Assembly: GCA_026398575.1 (NCBI GenBank)
Contig: JAPLSP010000046.1
Location: forward strand, 1-42,880
Reading direction: 5' to 3'
Origin: Candidatus Sumerlaeota bacterium
GTDB lineage: Bacteria > Sumerlaeota > Sumerlaeia > JADFCT01
DNA: 42,880 nucleotides
Below, piece by piece: positions 1 through 8,792 of the stretch (the first letter of the stretch is position 1; each line of letters begins with the position of its first letter). The notes below the pieces were generated by a model. The model worked only from the letters and a program-made list of their open reading frames with translations, made no database searches and had not been told where the DNA came from. The translations under genes and the position numbers were made by a program.

Positions 1-1
1 G

Positions 2-82
2 AGCGGGACGGCCTACCATTCGGCGCCAAGCTTCAAGGTGGAGCGCACTACATCGAATCCGCAAGAAGCGGCTTCGCGCTAA
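2..82 (+). CDS. Possible 3' end of a gene cut by the window edge
   Basis: Frame 2 is open from the first base to a TAA at 80-82 and would encode about 26 C-terminal residues. The stop lies directly before a TTTTGTC-rich repeat, as gene ends do elsewhere in this window. The fragment is too short to recognise, and frame 1 is also open to about 132, so this is only a possibility. Confidence 0.22.
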   Translation, partial: SGTAYHSAPSFKVERTTSNPQEAASR

Positions 83-108
83 TATTTTGTCATGCATTGT
101 TTTGTCAG
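82..108. repeat. TTTTGTC-type repeat, copy 1
   Basis: Two TTTTGTC blocks about 17 bp apart, the second followed by AGATC. A close relative occurs at 16973-16993, and an inverted one at 16890-16923. It lies between the presumed end of the upstream gene and the beta-helix gene. Confidence 0.55.
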
Positions 109-188
109 ATCTTTTCCTTCATACGAACGTAGCTCAGATGAAATGAGCTTGCCCGACATGACCAACTCAAAAAGGAATGGAAACCCGC

Positions 189-1955
189 ATGAATAGAATC
201 TGCATTAAGCTGGACATGAGCTTCATCTCCACGCTTTTATCTGTTATGTTATCGGCCTCCGCCACGCAGGCAAAAACAATCATCGTCAATCCCGCGCTGG
301 CGAGCGCGGCTGACTCCAACCCAGGCTCGGAGGCCCAGCCGCTCAAGACCATCAACCGCGCGGCTGAGATTGCACAACCGGGAGACGTCGTGCGGATTCA
401 TGCCGGCATTTATCGGGAGAAAGTAACCATCAATCATTCCGGGACCAAGGAACAGCCGATCCGCTTTGAAGCGGCGCAAGGCGCGCAGCCGGTGATCACA
501 GGCGCCGATCTGCTCACTGGATGGAGCAAGGACAAGGACAAAGATAACTCCTATAGCATCCCCTGGACTCACAAACTTTACCAAGGCGACGACCATAATC
601 CCGGCGGCGCCGAGCAGGTCTTCGTCAACCGCAAGCTGTTTCGCAAAGCGCCAAGCCTCGCGGAAATGAAGGAAGGCATGTTCTTCGTTGACCTCAACGC
701 CAAGCGGCTCCACCTCTATGTGCCCCCCGTTCCCAATGACAGCCCCATCGAGGGATCCACGCGATCTGAAATCTGGATCGTCAACGGCGCCTACGTCCAA
801 ACGCGCGGCCTGTGTTTTCGCTATGCCGCCAATCGCGCCCAGCAGGGCATGACGCAGTTCAAAGGCGCATTCGACGTGGCGGAGGACTGCGTCTTCGAAT
901 GGGCCAACAGCAGCGGCGCTTCGTTCCAGGGCGAAGATATCACCGTGTCGCGCAGCGTGTTCCAAGACTGCGGCCAGCAGGGCTACTCCGGGAGTCACGC
1001 CCATCGTCTGCGCCTCGACGGCTGCACCGTGCAGCGCAACAACAACAAGGAATACCCGCGCGGCTGGGAAGCCGGCGGCAACAAAATCTGCCAGAGCCGC
1101 GGCGTGATCTATGAAAACTGCCGCTTCCTGAACAATTATGGCAATGGCATCTGGTTCGACATCAGCAACCAGGACGCCACCATCCGCAACTGCCTCATCG
1201 CCGACAACGAAGACGCTGGAATTTTTTACGAGATCAGCTACGGCCTGCATGCGCACGACAACGTGATCGTCGGGAATGGGCGCCGCCCCAGCAAAGGTTC
1301 CTGGGGCGCCAACGGCGGCCTATGCCTGTCGAGTTCGCCCGGCTGCCTCATCGAACGCAACCTGATCATTGGCAACTATCAAGGCTTTTGCTTCCGCGAG
1401 CAAATTCGCACCACCCCTCCCGTTGACGGCTCCAAAGGCGCCGAGGTCCCCATCTGGGTGCATGATGAAGTAGTCCGCAACAACCTCATCGTCAACAACA
1501 CCAACGCCCAGGTTCAAGGATGGTTCGACATCGCCAGCGAGCGCCACTGGCCGAAAGCAATGCAGACCGGCAAAGCCGAAGGCGCCAAAGTTGAAGGCGC
1601 CAAAGCCAAAGATGATATGGCGGCGGGATACCAGGCCAAGAAAGATGGCGTTCCGCCTGGGCTTGCCTTGGAGGACCTGAAGATCACGCTCCAAGGCAAC
1701 TACTACGCCATGGAACCCAAACAAGTTTTCTTTATCTGGGGAACCAACTGGAAGCGGAAACAGGAATTCAAAGACATCCCCAGCCTGACCAAAGCGCTGG
1801 GCCTCGAGGATCCGCGCAGCCGAATCCTACCGCCGCTCCCAGTGGACATCCCGAAGCGCGATTTCCGCCTGCCCAAAGACCATCCCGTCTTCGCCGCCGG
1901 AGTCTATCCCCAGGGCAAGGTTCCGGATTGCATTCTCGGAGCGCGTGAAAGATAA
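189..1955 (+). CDS. Secreted right-handed parallel beta-helix protein, GH141-like
   Basis: A 588-residue protein with an N-terminal signal peptide (hydrophobic stretch ending at a TQA-type cleavage site), then a DUF1565/NosD-like opening with the pattern of secreted parallel beta-helix polysaccharide-active enzymes. The middle (about residues 200-400) has repeated short strands rich in Asn, Cys and Gly (NNYGNGIWF, RNCLIADN), as expected for helix rungs. The ATG at 189 is preferred over 177 because AGGA at 174-177 is better spaced for it. A low-complexity stretch near residues 460-480 (AKAEGAKVEGAKAK type) looks like a small in-frame expansion. It heads a co-directional set with two sulfatases and two GH29 enzymes, so a GH141-like fucosidase or a polysaccharide lyase role is plausible. 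The family assignment is inference; the beta-helix fold is well supported. Confidence 0.75.
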   Translation: MNRICIKLDMSFISTLLSVMLSASATQAKTIIVNPALASAADSNPGSEAQPLKTINRAAEIAQPGDVVRIHAGIYREKVTINHSGTKEQPIRFEAAQGAQPVITGADLLTGWSKDKDKDNSYSIPWTHKLYQGDDHNPGGAEQVFVNRKLFRKAPSLAEMKEGMFFVDLNAKRLHLYVPPVPNDSPIEGSTRSEIWIVNGAYVQTRGLCFRYAANRAQQGMTQFKGAFDVAEDCVFEWANSSGASFQGEDITVSRSVFQDCGQQGYSGSHAHRLRLDGCTVQRNNNKEYPRGWEAGGNKICQSRGVIYENCRFLNNYGNGIWFDISNQDATIRNCLIADNEDAGIFYEISYGLHAHDNVIVGNGRRPSKGSWGANGGLCLSSSPGCLIERNLIIGNYQGFCFREQIRTTPPVDGSKGAEVPIWVHDEVVRNNLIVNNTNAQVQGWFDIASERHWPKAMQTGKAEGAKVEGAKAKDDMAAGYQAKKDGVPPGLALEDLKITLQGNYYAMEPKQVFFIWGTNWKRKQEFKDIPSLTKALGLEDPRSRILPPLPVDIPKRDFRLPKDHPVFAAGVYPQGKVPDCILGARER

Positions 1956-2115
1956 TGGTGAAGAAGGAGAAAGCGCCACTCTTTGGCGATGCACAGGGGG
2001 GCAAGGTGAGGTTAGAAATTGTCAATTCTAGAAGTACAGAAGTCAAGGTCTGCCTCCGTCGCCCCGCCGTCGACTTCACTGTCCCAATAGGGCGCCTTAT
2101 TATGGGAGATGAATT

Positions 2116-2652
2116 ATGAGATATATGAAAATGATATTTGCCACATTATTGATAGCCATGGTGGCTTGCACAAGCCATACACTCATCAATAATGATCCGC
2201 GACTAAATCAAAATATTGGAAAGAAAATAGTATTGCTAAAGGATTTCTACTCCTTTGAAATTCCTAGAAATGATCAGGCCAACGGAATTCATGATGACCT
2301 AGCCTTAATAGACTCTACTGCAAATATATATTATGCTTTCAAAACCCATGGGCCTCAAAATATCGGGAAATGCATTGATGGCGAAAAAATATCGGGATAT
2401 TTCCCCGCAGGAACCACTTTTACTATCGTAGGGTTTCAAAGATCATACATATTTGAGATAGGCGAACTCCTAGAATGCATAGTGATTGAACGGAATGGTA
2501 ATGCCAATAGGAGATATACTTCATCGCAATTTGTCAAGAACCACTGGCCTCCTGATGATTATAATAATTTATTCAGAGAATATTTCGTTCAACTAATTGA
2601 CAACGATAACACAGGGAGCGGAGGGGGCGGGGTCAAACCTGAATGGCGCTAA
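2116..2652 (+). CDS. Small predicted lipoprotein, unknown function
   Basis: A 178-residue protein starting with a lipoprotein signal: basic start, hydrophobic core and a MVAC lipobox (Cys18). The start at 2116 has a clear GGGAGA ribosome binding site 7 bases upstream. The mature part is a small soluble domain that I do not recognise. The gene is strikingly AT-rich compared with the GC-rich genes on both sides, and it splits a run of polysaccharide-degradation genes, so it probably arrived by transfer. Its 3' end overlaps the open frame of the next sulfatase. Confidence 0.7.
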   Translation: MRYMKMIFATLLIAMVACTSHTLINNDPRLNQNIGKKIVLLKDFYSFEIPRNDQANGIHDDLALIDSTANIYYAFKTHGPQNIGKCIDGEKISGYFPAGTTFTIVGFQRSYIFEIGELLECIVIERNGNANRRYTSSQFVKNHWPPDDYNNLFREYFVQLIDNDNTGSGGGGVKPEWR

Positions 2653-4162
2653 CATAAATTGTCAGCGAGGTGAAATCAAGAAGGCACACGCATTGTTACC
2701 TGTATTTGTCCTGCTCGTGGCCGGTTCGATCAACGGCGGTACGAGCAACGCCGCAAGCGCTACCGCGGAGCGCAAACCCAATATCGTCATTTTCATCGCG
2801 GACGATTTGTCGTGGCATGACGTGGCCTGTTTCGGCGGGCCGACGGACGCCAAGACGCCTAACCTCGACCGGCTTGCCAGCGAAGGCATCAAACTCACCG
2901 GCTTCATTTCGCCGGCGTCCGTTTGCGCGCCGGTGCGGCAGGCGCTGCTCACGGGGATGTATCCGGTGCGCAGCGGCGCATATCCGAATCATTCCCATGT
3001 CAAACCCGGCACGAAGAGCCTGCCGTATCATCTGAAGGCGCTTGGCTATCGCACCGCGCTTGTCGGCAAGACTCATTTCGCCCCGATGTCGAGCTATCCG
3101 TTCGATAAGATGATGCCGATGCGCGGCGAAAAAGCCGGCGCGGGCGCGGGCGAGGACAGCGGCGACGGCGAACTCGACACCTCGGCCATGGAGCAGTTCA
3201 TCCAGCAGGACGCGTCCCGCCCCTTCTGCGTCTACGTCGCCACGCACGAGCCGCATGGCCCATGGACTAAGGGCGACAAGTCCGCGTACCAGCCGGCAAA
3301 TCTCAAGATTCCGCCGTACCTGGTGGACACGCCGGAAACGCGCACCGGCTTGGCCGCCTACTACGCCGAGGTCACATGCATGGACACCGAGGTGGGCGAC
3401 GTGATGAAGATGCTCGAAAAGACCGGTCACGCGCGCGACACGCTGTTCCTGTTCTTCAGCGAGCAGGGCAGTTCCGTGCCGCACGGCAAATGGACCTGTT
3501 ACGATGTCGGGATCCGCGTCGCGGCGATCGCGCGCTGGCCCGGGAAGATCAAGCCCGGCGTCGAGAATTCTGCGCTCGTGCAATACGTGGACGTAACGCC
3601 GACGTTGATCGAGATTGCGGGCGGAGACCCAACGAAGTGCGATACGGGATGTCCCGACGCGAACGGCGCCCGCGGATTCGACGGTCGCAGCTTCCTCAAC
3701 GTGCTGTTGGGCTATACCAATCACCATCGCGACTACGTCTTCGCCGAGCACACTGCCCGCGGCATCATCAACGCCCCGCCCGCCTACGGCACGCGCGCCG
3801 TGCGCGATACCCGCTGGAAACTGATCGTCAACCTCGAACCCGAGGCCGAGTTTAGCGACGCCATCAGCAACGGCGCCCTCCTCAAGTCCTGGCGCCAAAA
3901 AGGCGACGCCGGCGACGCCTTCGCCCGCGAGCAAGCCGCCCGCTACACCAAACGGCCCGCCCTCGAACTCTACGACCTGCAAAGCGATCCATGGGAACTC
4001 ACCAACGTCTCCGGCAAACCGGAAAACGCCGCGACGCTCGCCAAACTCCGCGCCCAGCTCGATGGCTGGATGAAGCAACAAGGCGACGAAGGCGACAAGA
4101 CCGAGCGCGAAGCCAAACAGCATCAGGGCGCCGCGAGACAGGCCGCAAAAGCGGAAGAATAA
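2597..4162 (+). CDS. Secreted S1-family sulfatase (first of two)
   Basis: A type I formylglycine sulfatase of about 500 residues. It begins with the metal-binding strand (PNIVIFIADDLSWHD), followed by the formylglycine signature CAPVR...LTG at Cys110, which anaerobic or FGE-type maturases convert. GKTHF and HEPHGPW carry further active-site residues. The fourth signature position is Val instead of the usual Ser, Thr or Ala, but the C-x-P-x-R core is intact. The start is doubtful: the only upstream in-frame start is TTG at 2597, inside the preceding lipoprotein gene, giving a 25-residue leader before a signal peptide (KKAHALLPVFVLLVAG). A GTG at 2670 is out of frame by one base, which suggests an old indel or a start destroyed by insertion of the upstream gene. 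Its stop lies 5 bases before the next gene. Confidence 0.85.
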   Translation: MTTITQGAEGAGSNLNGANINCQRGEIKKAHALLPVFVLLVAGSINGGTSNAASATAERKPNIVIFIADDLSWHDVACFGGPTDAKTPNLDRLASEGIKLTGFISPASVCAPVRQALLTGMYPVRSGAYPNHSHVKPGTKSLPYHLKALGYRTALVGKTHFAPMSSYPFDKMMPMRGEKAGAGAGEDSGDGELDTSAMEQFIQQDASRPFCVYVATHEPHGPWTKGDKSAYQPANLKIPPYLVDTPETRTGLAAYYAEVTCMDTEVGDVMKMLEKTGHARDTLFLFFSEQGSSVPHGKWTCYDVGIRVAAIARWPGKIKPGVENSALVQYVDVTPTLIEIAGGDPTKCDTGCPDANGARGFDGRSFLNVLLGYTNHHRDYVFAEHTARGIINAPPAYGTRAVRDTRWKLIVNLEPEAEFSDAISNGALLKSWRQKGDAGDAFAREQAARYTKRPALELYDLQSDPWELTNVSGKPENAATLAKLRAQLDGWMKQQGDEGDKTEREAKQHQGAARQAAKAEE

Positions 4163-4167
4163 ATGAC

Positions 4168-5583
4168 ATGATCACTCGACGAAACTTCGTCAAGACCAGC
4201 GCCGCGCTAGCCGCGGGCGCCGCATTGAGGCCGCGCCTCTCGTTCGGCGCCGATGACATTGCCAAACCATGCCTCGCGCTGCCCACGCCGGCGCAAATCA
4301 CCTGGCAGGATTGCGAAATCGGATTGCTCTACAGCTTCGACCTCGCCATCGCGGCGGGCGACACGACCGGCAACAATGCAGCGCGAAAAACATGGGATCC
4401 CAATCTCTATCAACCTCGCAAGCTCGACACCGATCAGTGGATCGAAGCCGCGAAGGCCTGCGGCGCGCGCTACGCCATTTTCACCGCCACGCATTTCAAC
4501 GGCTTCATGCAATGGCAGAGCGACGCGTATCCCTACGGTCTGAAGCAAACCAGCTGGCGCGACGGCAAGGGCGACGTGGTCGCCGATTTCGTCGCCTCGT
4601 GCCGCAAGGCCGGCATCAAACCCGGCATCTACTTCAGCGTTCATCGCAACGTCTATCAGCAAGTCTGGGGGCACTACGTGGACTGGGGCAAAGGCCGCGG
4701 CACGCCCGAGCAGGAGAAGTTCAACCGCATCGCCGAGAAACAGATGGAAGAGATCTGCTCGAAGTACGGTCCGCTGGTCCAGATTTGGTTCGACGCCGGC
4801 ACGAAGACGCCGTCGGAGGGCGGCCCGGACATGCTGCCGATCTTCGAGAAACATCAGCCGGACAGCGTGTTCTATTCCAGCGCGCAACGCTCGGATCACC
4901 GCTGGGTCGGCAACGAGCAAGGTAATGCCGGATCGCCTTGCTATGCCACCATGCCCGGACCCGAACAGGGCGCGCTGTCGCACAGCAGCCCGACTTGGAA
5001 GCGATGTCTGGGCGGGGGCGACCCGGCCGGAACCGTCTGGTCGCCGGCAATGGTGGATATCCCGCTACGCGGCTACCGGGGACACAACTGGTTCTATAAA
5101 CCGGACCAGGACCAGATCGTCTATCCGCCGGACGTTCTGATGCGGATGTACTACACTTCCGTTGGGCGCAACGCTAACCTGATCATTGGGGGCGTGATCA
5201 AACCGGATGGAACCGTGCCGGAAGCGGATGTCAAGGCGATGACCGAATTCGGCAAGATGCTGCGCGAGCGGTTCCTCAAACCTGTGGCGTCCGTCGCCGA
5301 CATGGAGGGAAGCGAGATCGCGTTGGATTTGCCAGGGTTTCGCGAGATAGACTGCGTTGTATTGCAGGAACAAATCGCGCATGGCGAGCGAGTGCGCGAT
5401 CACGTCTTGGAGGGGCTTGCCAGCGAAGCATGGGTCCCGCTGGCGCAGGGCAAGGTCATCGGACACAAGTGGATTTACCGTTTCAAACCGCAGACGGTCT
5501 CCCGCCTTCGCCTGAAGGTCGCCGCCTCGCTTGCCGCTCCGATGATCCGTTCGTTCGCCTGTTACAAGATCGGGGAAAAATAG
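4168..5583 (+). CDS. Tat-exported GH29 alpha-L-fucosidase (first)
   Basis: 471 residues. The start at 4168 gives a twin-arginine signal (TRRNFVK followed by an Ala-rich core), indicating export in folded form. The GH29 (beta/alpha)8 barrel follows: TATHFNGF is the His-containing substrate loop, and IWFDAG carries the expected catalytic nucleophile Asp209. The last ~90 residues form the small beta-sandwich usual for this family. It removes terminal alpha-L-fucose. It starts 5 bases after the sulfatase stop and is followed after 31 bases by a second GH29 gene, so the genes are probably co-transcribed. Confidence 0.88.
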   Translation: MITRRNFVKTSAALAAGAALRPRLSFGADDIAKPCLALPTPAQITWQDCEIGLLYSFDLAIAAGDTTGNNAARKTWDPNLYQPRKLDTDQWIEAAKACGARYAIFTATHFNGFMQWQSDAYPYGLKQTSWRDGKGDVVADFVASCRKAGIKPGIYFSVHRNVYQQVWGHYVDWGKGRGTPEQEKFNRIAEKQMEEICSKYGPLVQIWFDAGTKTPSEGGPDMLPIFEKHQPDSVFYSSAQRSDHRWVGNEQGNAGSPCYATMPGPEQGALSHSSPTWKRCLGGGDPAGTVWSPAMVDIPLRGYRGHNWFYKPDQDQIVYPPDVLMRMYYTSVGRNANLIIGGVIKPDGTVPEADVKAMTEFGKMLRERFLKPVASVADMEGSEIALDLPGFREIDCVVLQEQIAHGERVRDHVLEGLASEAWVPLAQGKVIGHKWIYRFKPQTVSRLRLKVAASLAAPMIRSFACYKIGEK

Positions 5584-5614
5584 GAAGGCGCAAAGTTCCA
5601 AAGGAGACGCCACA

Positions 5615-6799
5615 ATGAAACAGAACACAATGATGAAGCAGCCGAGTCGCCGGGAGTTTCTCCAGGCTGGCCTGACAACCGCCGCCGCCATGCTGCTGGC
5701 GGGACACAGCCCGGCGGAGCAGCCCGCGATGGACGCGCCGTCTTACTTGAAGGGATACGAGGAGCTTTACCGGAAGGATCCGCGCGCCGCGGCCATTCAA
5801 TGGTTCCGGGAGGCGAAATTTGGCTTGTTTCTGCATTACGGGCTTTACTCGCTGGAGGCGCGTCACGAGTGGCTGCAACTTCGCGAGACCATTCCGGTGG
5901 CCGAATACGCCAAACTCAAGGACCGTTTCACGGCGGAGAAATTCAACCCGGACTTCATCACCGATCTGGCGTTGGCCGCGCAGATGCGCTACGTGAATAT
6001 CACCACACGCCACCACGACAGTTTCTGCCTGTTTGCCACAAAGCAGACCGATTTCAACAGCGTCAACAGCCCCGCCAAACGCGACCTGGTCGGAGAACTC
6101 GCCGAAGCCTGCCGCAAGAAAGGGCTGGGGTTGTGTCTCTACTACTCCCATGGCCGCGACTGGCGGCATCCGCATGCGCCCAACAACGACGAATGGGGCG
6201 GCAGCGCGCGGCCCAAGTACAATCCGCCGGAGCCGTCGTACGCCTATGGCAGCGCTCACGACCTGCAGAAATATCTGGATTTCATGACGGCGCAGATCAC
6301 CGAATTGCTGACGAACTACGGACCGATCGCGGCCATCTGGCTCGATGGCATTGCCGTGCCGCTCTCCGGCGACAAGACGAAGTTCAAGTGCCAGGAGCTT
6401 TACGACCTGATCCACCGCCTGCAACCACAGGTCCTGGTGTCGTATAAGCAGGGTTTGCTTGGTACCGAGGACTTCTTCGCGCCGGAACACAAGGCGACCA
6501 GCGACGCCAGCGGAAAGCCCATGGAGATTTGCTCCACGCTGCAAGAGGGCAGCTGGGGTTACAACTCGCAGAAACGCAATATCACCATCGAGGAAGCATG
6601 GGCGAAGTTGGCCGCCGCCGGCGCGTCGCAGGCCAACCTGCTGCTCAATACCGGCCCGATGCCGGACGGCACGATTCCGCCGGCGCACGCGCAGGTGTTG
6701 CGCGATATGGGTCAGCGCATCCGCGCCAGTGGATTTCCCGCAACTGCAACGCCCGCTGCAACCCCTGCTGCAAACCGTCCCAAGAAGAAGAGCAAATGA
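5615..6799 (+). CDS. Tat-exported GH29 alpha-L-fucosidase (second)
   Basis: 394 residues with a twin-arginine signal (SRREFLQAG, hydrophobic core, AxA-like end). The start at 5615 has an AGGAGA ribosome binding site 7 bases upstream. The barrel shows the GH29 N-terminal pattern (WFREAKFGLFLHYGLYS), TTRHHDSF in the His-His substrate loop, and AAIWLDG with the presumed nucleophile Asp244. It lacks the C-terminal beta-sandwich of the first fucosidase and ends in a Pro/Ala/Lys-rich tail, so it is the shorter, catalytic-domain type. The two enzymes are diverged enough to imply different linkages or substrates rather than a recent duplication. Confidence 0.88.
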   Translation: MKQNTMMKQPSRREFLQAGLTTAAAMLLAGHSPAEQPAMDAPSYLKGYEELYRKDPRAAAIQWFREAKFGLFLHYGLYSLEARHEWLQLRETIPVAEYAKLKDRFTAEKFNPDFITDLALAAQMRYVNITTRHHDSFCLFATKQTDFNSVNSPAKRDLVGELAEACRKKGLGLCLYYSHGRDWRHPHAPNNDEWGGSARPKYNPPEPSYAYGSAHDLQKYLDFMTAQITELLTNYGPIAAIWLDGIAVPLSGDKTKFKCQELYDLIHRLQPQVLVSYKQGLLGTEDFFAPEHKATSDASGKPMEICSTLQEGSWGYNSQKRNITIEEAWAKLAAAGASQANLLLNTGPMPDGTIPPAHAQVLRDMGQRIRASGFPATATPAATPAANRPKKKSK

Positions 6800-6839
6800 C
6801 AAAGCGCTGCTGGCCCGGCTCAAAGACCTGGAACGCATC

Positions 6840-8192
6840 ATGATCACGAGCAAACTCAAATCTCTCGCCTTCGCCGCTGCCTTGTCGCTTGTCAGCGGAT
6901 GGACTGCCGCTGCGCCTCCACCGGCAAAACCCAACATCATCTTCATTCTCTTTGACGATCTGGGTTACGGCGAGCCGCCCTCCTTTCGCGGCGCCTCGCC
7001 GTTCAAGATGCCGAACCTCGACCGGCTCGCGCACGAGGGGATGCGCTTCACCGATGCGCACAGCGCGGCGTCGGTCTGCACGCCCACCCGGTACGGCGTG
7101 TTGACGGGCCGCTATCCGATGCGCATCGGGCAGTTTGGCGTGCTCAGCCATTTGTCGCCGCCCATCATCGGCGCCGAACGGCTGACGGTTGCCGCGATGC
7201 TCAAGGCGCAGGGCTATCACACGGCCTGTTTTGGCAAATGGCATCTCGGCATGAACCTGAATGAAAAGCAAATCGCCAACGGCCCCGTCACACGCGGTTT
7301 CGACGCGTTCTGCGGCTACACCGAAGCCCGCAGCATCAGTACGGTGATCGAGAATGACCACGTGCTCGGCGCGTATCCCGAGATCGAAGTCGCGCCGCTG
7401 CTGGCGCGAAAGATCGCCGCGCACATTGATGAACGCGCCAAGGCCGGCGCGCCGTTCTTCCTTTATGTGCCGCTCAGCCAGCCGCATACGCCGCACGTTC
7501 CGGCGCCGGAGTTCCAGGGCAAGAGCGGCCAAAAAGATTACGGCGATTGGATGCTGCAGGGCGACGCCGTGGTCGGACAGATTCTCGACGCGCTCGACCG
7601 GAACCGGCTCGCCGCCAACACCCTCGTGATCGTGAGCAGCGACAACGGCGCGGCCGGCCGTGTTTATCCGCCCTTGCGCGGCTGCAAAACCGACATCTGG
7701 GAAGGCGGCCACCGCGAGCCGTTCCTCGCCCGCTGGCCCGGCAAGGTCAAGCCGGGCAGCGTCTGCGACGACACAATCTGCCTCAACGATCTGCTCGCCA
7801 CCTGCGCCGATATTGTGGGCGCCAAGTTGCCGGACAACGCCGCCGAGGACAGCTTCAGCATCCTGCCGGATTTGCTCGGAACAGCCGAATATCCGGTTCG
7901 CGAAGCCACCGTTCACCAATCGCCGCGCGGCGATCTGGCCATCCGCCAGGGCCCGTGGAAGCTAGTATTCCTCGGCGGCGGAAAACAGGAGCTCTACAAC
8001 CTGAAAGACGATCTCAGCGAAACCACCGACGTGGCCTCGCGACATCCGGACATCGTCGAGGGCCTGACCAAACTCATGCAGCGCTACATTGACATCGGCC
8101 GCAGCACCCCCGGCAGCCCGCAGAAAAACGACGTCCAAGTTTCGCTGACCGGCCCCCGAGGCAAAAAGAAGAAGAACTCGGAGCCGGAATAA
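6840..8192 (+). CDS. Secreted S1-family sulfatase (second)
   Basis: 450 residues with an N-terminal signal peptide ending near TAAA. Metal-binding PNIIFILFDDLGYGE is followed by the complete formylglycine signature CTPTR...LTG (Cys80). GKWHLG and the DNGA motif (SSDNGAAG) supply the remaining conserved active-site residues. The start at 6840 was chosen because it places the signal peptide at the N-terminus; the frame is open far upstream, but only as a shadow of the fucosidase gene. It removes sulfate esters from a carbohydrate, and with the two fucosidases it suggests a sulfated fucan or similar glycan. The tail is Lys-rich. No sulfatase-maturing enzyme is encoded in the window. Confidence 0.9.
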   Translation: MITSKLKSLAFAAALSLVSGWTAAAPPPAKPNIIFILFDDLGYGEPPSFRGASPFKMPNLDRLAHEGMRFTDAHSAASVCTPTRYGVLTGRYPMRIGQFGVLSHLSPPIIGAERLTVAAMLKAQGYHTACFGKWHLGMNLNEKQIANGPVTRGFDAFCGYTEARSISTVIENDHVLGAYPEIEVAPLLARKIAAHIDERAKAGAPFFLYVPLSQPHTPHVPAPEFQGKSGQKDYGDWMLQGDAVVGQILDALDRNRLAANTLVIVSSDNGAAGRVYPPLRGCKTDIWEGGHREPFLARWPGKVKPGSVCDDTICLNDLLATCADIVGAKLPDNAAEDSFSILPDLLGTAEYPVREATVHQSPRGDLAIRQGPWKLVFLGGGKQELYNLKDDLSETTDVASRHPDIVEGLTKLMQRYIDIGRSTPGSPQKNDVQVSLTGPRGKKKKNSEPE

Positions 8193-8213
8193 CAGGGAGG
8201 ACCTCTATATTTT

Positions 8214-8260
8214 ATTTCGAGTGCTATTTCGGATTTCGGGATTTCGTTTTCGGATTTCCT
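8214..8260. repeat. 7-bp-period array (ATTTCGG units)
   Basis: About six degenerate ATTTCGG-like heptamers begin 20 bases after the sulfatase stop codon. It belongs to the same class as the other heptamer arrays in this window, although the unit sequence differs. Confidence 0.6.
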
Positions 8261-8439
8261 GGACGGGCTAGATTGGCGCTAGCATAAGGACTTTTGCCAT
8301 ATATAAGTACCATAATATCACCATCATTTTCCAGTTTTCCGCCCTAATCTTAGCGTTATTTGACTGTGTTCCAGAAATGACTCTGCTCAAACGCGATCCA
8401 AACCTGAAAAATCAAGGAATGGAATAACCTGTCCACTAA

Positions 8440-8643
8440 ATAGACTATGCAAGGTATACCCGCGAAGGCTGGCCCATCAGCTCCGGCGCGATTGAGGGAA
8501 CCTGCAAGCATTTGGTCAAGGAACGCTTCAACGTGACGGGCGCCCGATGGCGACGCGGAAACGTCCCAGCTGTGCTGGCGTTGCGGGTAGCTCAAACGAA
8601 TAAGGACTGGGATCGGTATCGCAATCTGTCACAAGCCGCTTGA
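8440..8643 (+). pseudogene. ISKra4-type transposase, C-terminal remnant
   Basis: The open stretch before the TGA at 8641 encodes about 67 residues containing PISSGAIEGTCKHLVKERF, then TGARWRRGN and a DWDRYR-type tail. This matches the conserved C-terminal end of ISKra4-family transposases, which read close to PIGSGVIEGACRHLVKDRM and TGARW. A TAA directly upstream (8437) and AT-rich non-coding sequence before it show that the rest of the gene is gone. No terminal inverted repeats are obvious. It sits at the left border of the defence-like island and may mark how that island arrived. The remainder of 8193-8792 holds a heptamer array and otherwise nothing I recognise. Confidence 0.8.
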
Positions 8644-8792
8644 TGGATGAAAAACTAAGCTACAGCGTGGGATGCACCCGAGTGCGCATGTCCGTTACTT
8701 TTAGGATTGACAGCCGTTCCCTGTGTGGGGAGACTTGTTGAGTTTTTCTTTGCTTCCCATGCTTATTTGATGAAGAATTGTAGTCTATCTCT

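Noticed and set aside
249..1256. Long minus-strand open frame across the beta-helix gene
   Set aside because: It is an antisense shadow of GC-rich coding sequence, with Ala/Val-rich random composition and no motif. The plus-strand frame has a signal peptide and a ribosome binding site.
2696..4123. 475-codon minus-strand frame across the first sulfatase
   Set aside because: The plus-strand frame carries the sulfatase motifs. The antisense frame shows only low-information GC-driven sequence.
5483..6946. 487-codon minus-strand frame across the second fucosidase
   Set aside because: It lies opposite to a gene with clear Tat signal and GH29 motifs and has no recognisable domain of its own.
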